DNA of 64,000 nucleotides from the NCBI GenBank assembly GCA_039720395.1, contig JBBPBK010000108.1:301318-365317 (forward strand), read 5' to 3'. The notes under the pieces were generated by a model, which did no database searches, was not told the DNA's origin, and saw only the letters and a list, made by a program, of their open reading frames with translations. Source of the DNA: Liquidambar formosana (lineage: Eukaryota > Streptophyta > Magnoliopsida > Saxifragales > Altingiaceae). Of the stretch, positions 59,401 to 64,000 are shown piece after piece (the stretch's first letter is position 1; each line of letters begins with the position of its first letter). A program made the position numbers and the translations under genes.

Positions 59401-59798
59401 TCCACAACTTGAAGGAAACCCGCGTCTAGTTGTTTAGTTACCTCTTCTTTTACTTTTAGGGCCCATTCTGGTTTTAATCTTCTGAGTTTCTGCTTTACCG
59501 GCTTCTTTAGGGAATTGGTGGGGATATAGTGTTGCACAATATCGGGGTCAATGCCAGGCATGTCTTCATAAGACCATGCAAAAGCCATAATGTTGGCTTT
59601 CAAGAGGGAGATCATCTTTTCTTTTTCAACGGGGGAGAGGGTTTTCCCAATTTTAACTATTCTTGGCAATTCATTCGTCCCTAAGTTGATTGATTCCAAT
59701 TCATCCATATTAGGTTCGGTGACGCTCCTTTTCCTTTGCTCAACGAGCTCCGGGGGGACATCGTTCCTAGGATCTATATCCATGCCATAAATATCCAT
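56439..59798 (-). CDS. Tat-type pol: reverse transcriptase, dual RNase H, integrase
   Basis: An intact ORF of 1,119 aa. RT (about residues 90-330): VPVPKKDGKVRMCVDFRDLN, FPLPHIDVLVDSTVGHALLS and the catalytic YVDD (YVDDMIVKS). First RNase H-like region follows (LLYLTVTETATGAMLAQ, EKAWVALVWATQKLRHYM). A second RNase H with active-site residues is in WRVYFDGAANKKGYGIGV, NNTAEYEACILALEAALELG and VFGDSALIICQIKGEW; this extra domain is a mark of Tat. Integrase: H-H-C-C finger (HEGTGAPHMNGYMLAKKI ... CHKCQLF), catalytic D, D, E in WGIDIIG, VISDNGQHF and GAVEAANKNIKKIL. The C terminus ends ARPTNLDQLKKYHD. No lesion was seen. Start: first ATG after the upstream stop; the true product may begin by another mechanism. 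Confidence 0.92.
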   Translation of the reverse strand: MDIYGMDIDPRNDVPPELVEQRKRSVTEPNMDELESINLGTNELPRIVKIGKTLSPVEKEKMISLLKANIMAFAWSYEDMPGIDPDIVQHYIPTNSLKKPVKQKLRRLKPEWALKVKEEVTKQLDAGFLQVVEYPEWLLNIVPVPKKDGKVRMCVDFRDLNTASPKDDFPLPHIDVLVDSTVGHALLSFMDGFSGYNQIKMAPQDMEKTAFITQWGTYCYKVMPFGLRNAGATYQRAATTLLHDMIHKEVEVYVDDMIVKSVDREGHFKALEKFLERAKKYNLRLNPQKCAFGVTAGKLLGFMITQRGIEVDPGKIKAIVEMEPPSTEKQIQGFLGRVQYISRFIANLTMVCEPIFKLLKKGVPKVWNEECQEAFETIKRYLSNLPILVPPRQGAPLLLYLTVTETATGAMLAQYLEGSTKENAIYYLSKKMTDYEVKYNAIEKAWVALVWATQKLRHYMMSFEVFLISRMDPLKYLVERPVLSFRTARWSILLNEFDIKYVNQKSIKGSVIADYLASCPVSSSAPFNDQFPDEDVLEIGRKTWRVYFDGAANKKGYGIGVLLVSPEEAFTPLAVKLGFEATNNTAEYEACILALEAALELGIKELEVFGDSALIICQIKGEWKTRDEKLLPYHAYLEALTKEFSEIEFNYLSRNKNQFADALATLASMVEIPEGGNVKPLVIECRDKPVYCCAIRGGEVNDGHPWFHDIMKFIEEREYPEGASRIDRKTLRGFASHYVLCGGKLYRRSYDGIHLLCVTEEEAEHLIKEIHEGTGAPHMNGYMLAKKIMRLGYYWSTMERDCHAHVKKCHKCQLFASGQHLPSMPLTSMSSPWPFAVWGIDIIGQIKPKASNGHEYILVAIDYFTKWVEAASFKTLNSKKVAQFIQHSIIYRYGVPHEVISDNGQHFQKETHELLQKYSIVHHLSSPYRPQTNGAVEAANKNIKKILQKTADSHTDWHEKLPLALWGYRTSIRSSTGATPYSLVYGMEAVLPVELEVPSLRVVVESQITEVDWVKSRYEELALLDERRLRALYHVQGYQRRVARAFNKHVKDRGLKKGDVVLKEIRAPVFDPRGKFKPSWGGPYIIKEILPAGAVRLMDLDGIEFARPTNLDQLKKYHD

Positions 59799-59984
59799 AG
59801 AGGAGAGAAAAGAGACACTGCATATATAGAGAAAGAAAGCACACTTTATTGACTAGGAATAATGGGAACGACACACAAAAGAAAGAAGGAAAACAAACAA
59901 ATCTGTATCAATACTATGACTCCACAAAGTGAGTAAAGTAGATACATCTTATTGAATTAGGGAAATATTACTAAACTAAGACAC
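59799..59984 (-). other. Spacer between protease and pol ORFs, possible intron
   Basis: On the - strand it starts just after the stop of the protease ORF (TTGTAGGTGTC), is T-rich and ends CTATATATGCAG before the pol ATG. This looks like an intron, which Ogre elements carry here. By my reading the simple GT-AG choices do not join the two frames, so the link is open. Confidence 0.4.
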
Positions 59985-61418
59985 CTACAAGCTGCTATCA
60001 GGTAGGCCAAGGTTTTCTTCTTCATGGATCTCCGCAACGACACCACATTCAAGGTACCAATTCAGGAGTGGCAAGGTAGCATGGCTAATGGACGAACCCT
60101 GGAGTTCTTCAATGGTCGAGTCTTCCATGATGAGGATCATGTCTTGGAACATTTCAGTCATAGCCCCTGCATCAAGGTTCTCTGCCCAGTCCTCCTCTTT
60201 CTTTTCCCAGAACTCATCATTGATGGCATCATCATCCACCATTTCAGCTGTGATTGGATACCATTCGGTGAAGAAGATTTCAAAACCCGGAACTCGGATC
60301 TTGGTAGCTTGGTCAAAGGTGGGCTCTGGAAACCCGCAATATAGAAAATCATCCCCTTCTTTGACGAAGTAACCATTCAAAGTAGGTCGATATGGCGAGA
60401 TCTTCAGGTCTGGCACCCTTCCCTCGGCTTTGGCTCTTACTTTCTCCTTGTTCCTCTTTAGCATTTCTGCATGATCATTTATGGAGGGCTCATATCCTAG
60501 CCTAAAAGTGTATGAGGTGACACGGCTTTGAATAGACGTAGGGATCCCTTGTTGGCGACGCCCTAGCCCCATGCCTAGAAAGAAACTCATCTTTCTCATT
60601 ATTTCACCGACGTGCAAGTTGCCATGGGGGCAAAAGTCCAAGGGTATTAATTCACCCTTTTCGAGCTCTTTTTCAATGCATTGGACATAGTCAAACCCAG
60701 ATAGCGGTATCGCTGCTGATTCAGGTTGTATCTCACATATAGGCACACCTGCGAGTTTCAATTCATAGTCCCCTTGAAGTGTTACTATGGCTCCTTCATA
60801 AGGAAACTTCACCTTTTGATGGAGTGAAGATGGCACAGCCCCAGCAGGATGGATCCAAGGTCGGCCCAACAACAAGTTGAAACATGACGGCACATCCAAC
60901 ACTTGGAATTCTACCCTAAATTCAGTGGGTCCCATGATAAGAGGCAAAGTAACTACCCCTATTACTTCTCGGCGGGTGTTGTCATAAGCTCTTACGGTCT
61001 GCCCAGATGGCGTGAAATCAGTGGGTCCCAAACCCAAAACAGTAGCAGTTCGGAGAGGACATACATTCAGTGCGGACCCATTGTCGATAAGAACGGTGGG
61101 AACCCTCTTCCCCATAGTGTCAACGGTCACATAGAGAGCTTGAGAATGGCTCGGCCCGCTTTTAGGTAGGTCTACATCGGTGAACACGATGGTTGAGTTC
61201 TTGGGAGTTGGATTCACCAAATGTACCAATCCCTCGGGGGATGTGTCAACAGGCACTTGTATCTGATTCAACAGTTTCAACACGGTCTGTCTGTGCTTAT
61301 GCGAGGCCATGAGCAAGCCCCAAATAGTAATGTTGGCATTGGTCTTCTTCAGCTGCCTAAGCACTTCATCCTCTTCTTCTTGCAAGCTAGGACGCCTCTG
61401 CCCTTCCAAATCTTCCAA
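59985..61418 (-). CDS. Tat-type protease region
   Basis: A 477-aa ORF. Aspartic protease signature VLIDNGSALNVCPL (catalytic D, about residue 112), followed by the usual FQVLDVPSCFNLLLGRPWIH. The rest is a linker of the Tat polyprotein (FDYVQCIEKELEKGELIPLD, MGLGRRQQGIPTSIQ) and an acidic C terminus. It is the continuation of gag: the gag frame upstream is separated only by a shift in an eight-C run near 61440. The listed start is just the first Met after that shift. Confidence 0.8.
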   Translation of the reverse strand: MEDLEGQRRPSLQEEEDEVLRQLKKTNANITIWGLLMASHKHRQTVLKLLNQIQVPVDTSPEGLVHLVNPTPKNSTIVFTDVDLPKSGPSHSQALYVTVDTMGKRVPTVLIDNGSALNVCPLRTATVLGLGPTDFTPSGQTVRAYDNTRREVIGVVTLPLIMGPTEFRVEFQVLDVPSCFNLLLGRPWIHPAGAVPSSLHQKVKFPYEGAIVTLQGDYELKLAGVPICEIQPESAAIPLSGFDYVQCIEKELEKGELIPLDFCPHGNLHVGEIMRKMSFFLGMGLGRRQQGIPTSIQSRVTSYTFRLGYEPSINDHAEMLKRNKEKVRAKAEGRVPDLKISPYRPTLNGYFVKEGDDFLYCGFPEPTFDQATKIRVPGFEIFFTEWYPITAEMVDDDAINDEFWEKKEEDWAENLDAGAMTEMFQDMILIMEDSTIEELQGSSISHATLPLLNWYLECGVVAEIHEEENLGLPDSSL

Positions 61419-61425
61419 CGGATTT

Positions 61426-63391
61426 TCAGATTCTAGGTGGGGGGGGCTTGAAATGACGACCCCCTCTGGTTATATGGTCCAACTCATCATCGCTAGCCCA
61501 TATGTCATGGACTTCCTCGGAGTCATTCATTAAGTCATCCCATTCTATCATGTCAATGCTCTCCATTTCTGTCGGCAAGTCATCCCAACCTGAAGCGACT
61601 ATCGACTCATCTGATATCGGACTTGGGCTTGAGTACAGCACATAGTAATCATATTTCCCCGATGCTTCACCTAATAGGCCAACCTGAGGATCCCCTGCTT
61701 CATATCTTTCTTTCAGCTCTTGTTGGATAGATTTCTTTGGCAACAACAAAACCTTTTGGTCAATGAGGTCTTGGATGATCTTCTTTAGTATAGAACAAGC
61801 CTCGGTGTCATGGCCGGGTGCACGATGGTATTGGCAATATTGGTGAGGGGTTGATGGTCTTGGCTTTGGTGGAAGTGGCATGATAAGGCTGTTATTGCGG
61901 CAAATGGTGAAGAGACGGGTTAAGGTCATGGGGAGCGGAGTGTATTGTCTTATGGGATGGCGAGGGCGAGAGGATTCAACCCCAATGGCATTTATGGTGT
62001 TAGGTGGAGGTGTGTTGTTGTGTGATGGGAGAGGATTACGGGTGACATTTGGACGGGTTGGTGGTGAAATGACTTGCTTGTCAATGAGGTCTTGGACTTG
62101 GTGGCGAAGGCGAATACAGCGATTGGTGGCATGGCCTTTGGATTGGTGGTACTTGCAGTACTCATTCTCATTGTAGCTCTTGGGTAAGGGATTTGGTGGA
62201 GGTCTTGGGTCGAGTGGCTTCAATAGGTCACGACTTATGAGCTTTTCAAGGACTCTTTCGAGTGGCATGAATAGGTCAGTGAATTGGCGAGGTGGGTTGA
62301 CATCATTGAGCGAAAAGGGTTGGATTGGTTGAGTTATAGTGTTGACCTCGGCATTGTTCTTCCCAGTAAAGTTTGTCTTGCGACTCCTCACTTCCTCAGT
62401 CTTGATTGTCCCATCATTGATAGCATCTTCAACCTGCGTGCCAGCCCCAATGAGAGCTTTGAAATTTGGGAAATAGTGGGCAAATAGGTGCTTGTGATAC
62501 ACGGGCAGCAGGTTCTTAACCACTAACTGAATTTGGTCCTCCTCATTCGGCCTATCCGTCATTCTCGACGCCTTTTGTCTCCACCTTGTAATGTAAGCGG
62601 AGAAAGTTTCATAAGCCCCTTGCTTGGTAGTTTCTAGGTCCCTTCGAGTAACGTCCACCTCTGTGTTATACTTGTAGTGCTCTGAAAACTCATTGCATAT
62701 GTCTTCCCAAGTCTGGGTTCTATTCTCATCCAAGGATAAGAATCATTTCAAAGCAGAAGTGGCCAAGGTTTCATGGAACATTTGAGCTAAAAGCTCGTCA
62801 GTAGCCCCTCGAGGGTGCATAGCTCGCACGTATATCTTCAAATGAGTCTTAGGGCAACCCGTCCCATCGAACTTTTCTAACTCCGGCATCTTGAATTGTA
62901 GTGGAATACGAGCCGTTGGAAACAGGGATAGAGTCCGCACATCGACCATGTCATCAGCCCTGCGAATCCCTTTTATGGTTCTCTCCAAAGCTTCTACCTT
63001 GCTAGCTAACACGGAATCACTGCTAGTACCTTTCCCCTTGGCTTCCCCTTCTAGGTTGGTGACCTCAGGTTTCGAGCTACTTTCCCCCCCTTGTCTTGGT
63101 GTTCTCATTGGATTGAGGTCCCTCTTCGGTGCCAGCCCCATGAGGTATACCCGAGGAATGGGCCTTAGAGCCATTTTGTTCAAGATCCGCCATCTTCTGT
63201 TGGTTCTCTTGAGCCATTTTCAATGCGGTATCGGATGTCTCGGCGGTATGGTCAAGCTTGGCCATGATGGCTTTCAGGCAAGCCTCAAGGTTAAAGTGCC
63301 CCTCACTAGTTCTTTCGTCGGCCATGTCTGTCTGATGGGTAGACTCAACACTCACTAGACGCCCTTGTGGATTGCGGATCCAAGCCAGCAC
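61426..63391 (-). pseudogene. Tat-type gag with two homopolymer frameshifts and one stop
   Basis: Gag builds the particle. The N-terminal part starts MADERTSEGHFNLEACLKAI (Met near 63325; the frame is open to 63391) and has a coiled coil. Then FKMPELEKFDGTGCPKTHLK and MFHETLATSALK, followed after a stop by TWEDICNEFSEHYKYNTEVD, ETFSAYITRWRQKASRM and LVVKNLLPVYHKHLFAHYFP, i.e. the retrotransposon gag domain. The C-terminal half has two zinc-finger-like parts (EYCKYHQSKGHATNRCIRL and HQYCQYHRAPGHDTEACSIL). Lesions: a frameshift at a G-run near 63085, a TGA at 62743 (TGG expected), and a frameshift in the C-run near 61440. Confidence 0.82.
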
Positions 63392-64000
63392 GTCTATGGA
63401 TAGAAAAGTTTTAACCTTTAGCCTAAGGACTTGTCCTAAACCTCCATATTTTCCTTAATGAACTCGGTCTCTACACCATGTTCAACTAATTCATTCCTTT
63501 ATCCAATTACCTTTACAGGGATCATGGATTAAGGGTATGTTTTAAAGAATAGGGCATAGAGTCCTTCAACTAGGTTTAATTAATCCCCTAGGACTAGCAC
63601 ATCACAAACATAGCTTTACATCCTATTTCCTTAATTTATTCGTCCTAACCCATGGCCTTAACGAAGGCTAGGGTTTAAAGGTCTATGTTAAGGGCATAAG
63701 ATATAAAGCCTCACACCACAAACACGGCATAGCATCATTACAAACAATTGTGGGTGCATAAAGGTGAGACCGTAGTGTCCTACAAGTCTGTCTATATGGA
63801 CTAATGATAAGGGTAGGCTAGGGTCCTTCACTTGCTTGAGCAATCCTTATACCTAACCACATGTGGCATCAGGAACGCCGCGTGGGTCCAGCAGTACGTG
63901 ATTAACTCATTTAATATACCCAAGGGCAAGCCCAAGGGTACTAGGCAAGAGAGGTTGATAGCTTTCGTCCCAACACATGGAATCAGGAAAACCAAGGTTG
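63392..64000 (-). other. 5' leader of the Tat-type element, cut by the window edge
   Basis: Non-coding sequence upstream of gag. I see no clear primer-binding site or LTR end, so the 5' LTR must lie beyond 64000. Confidence 0.6.

Larger units (their letters stand above)
49673..64000 (-). mobile_element. Tat/Ogre-type Ty3/gypsy retrotransposon (right end outside window)
   Basis: On the - strand, right to left: leader, gag, protease, RT, RNase H, an extra RNase H domain, integrase, then an antisense ORF, a tandem-repeat region, polypurine tract and 3' LTR. The second RNase H, the antisense ORF after pol and the repeat-rich 3' region are hallmarks of the Tat lineage. Pol and the antisense ORF are intact, and gag has few lesions, so this copy is young. 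The 5' LTR is beyond 64000, so LTR divergence and target duplication cannot be tested. Confidence 0.88.

Noticed and set aside
57217..61533. + strand ORFs of 60-106 aa opposite the Tat gag-pol
   Set aside because: They are shadows of the long - strand ORFs, without promoter or family motif.

Overview
The window is AT-rich, repeat-dense nuclear DNA from a flowering plant, most likely a eudicot. The evidence is an En/Spm (CACTA) transposon, two Ty3/gypsy lineages that are plant-specific (Athila-type and Tat/Ogre-type), MITEs, large solo LTRs, GT-AG introns and exons of a plant NECAP-like gene. I see no bacterial genes, CRISPR, rRNA or tRNA. Almost everything is transposon-derived and the layout is strongly nested.

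Layout. 1-1.6 kb: a 251-bp direct duplication, then featureless DNA. 1.6-8.3 kb (- strand): a degenerate CACTA element with a TNP2-type transposase, interrupted by a 703-bp hAT-type MITE, and a TNPA-like (Transposase_24) gene, both full of stops. 8.6-8.8 kb: a LINE-like poly(A) tail. 10.66 kb and 24.05-24.33 kb: three exons of a NECAP-like clathrin-adaptor accessory gene (- strand), pushed apart by an Athila element (5' LTR 22.56-23.91, gag-pol 21.9-16.3, 3' LTR 12.75-13.75 kb) that sits in an intron. The 3' internal region of the Athila element (14.28-16.07 kb) has an inverted copy (10.80-12.60 kb) on the far side of a truncated 3' LTR, and both copies carry small ORFs antisense to pol. 24.4-27.0 kb: CACTA-like non-autonomous DNA. 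27.2-28.3 kb: a 270-bp tandem repeat.

29.96-32.17 kb: a solo LTR with a perfect TSD. 35.3-37.5 kb: a 0.7-kb tandem duplication with a hAT MITE in one copy. 38.3-39.6 kb: a PIF/Harbinger-like MITE. 39.84-45.73 kb: a solo LTR with an oppositely oriented solo LTR (40.40-42.85 kb) nested in it; the inner LTR has six ACGT-core palindromes just upstream of its TATA box. 47.6-49.6 kb: LTR fragments.

49.67-64.0 kb: a young-looking Tat/Ogre-type retrotransposon on the - strand, running off the right edge: 3' LTR, polypurine tract, an array of about 39 small hairpins, an intact antisense ORF (425 aa, + strand) with its own TATA box and poly(A) signals, an intact 1,119-aa RT-RNase H-integrase ORF, a protease ORF, and a gag with two homopolymer frameshifts and one stop.

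The most unusual structure is the hairpin array at 52.6-54.4 kb. Its stems change in a compensatory way while the loop stays the same, and it lies between the antisense ORF promoter and the 3' LTR. Family names come from motif recognition by eye; no database search was run.
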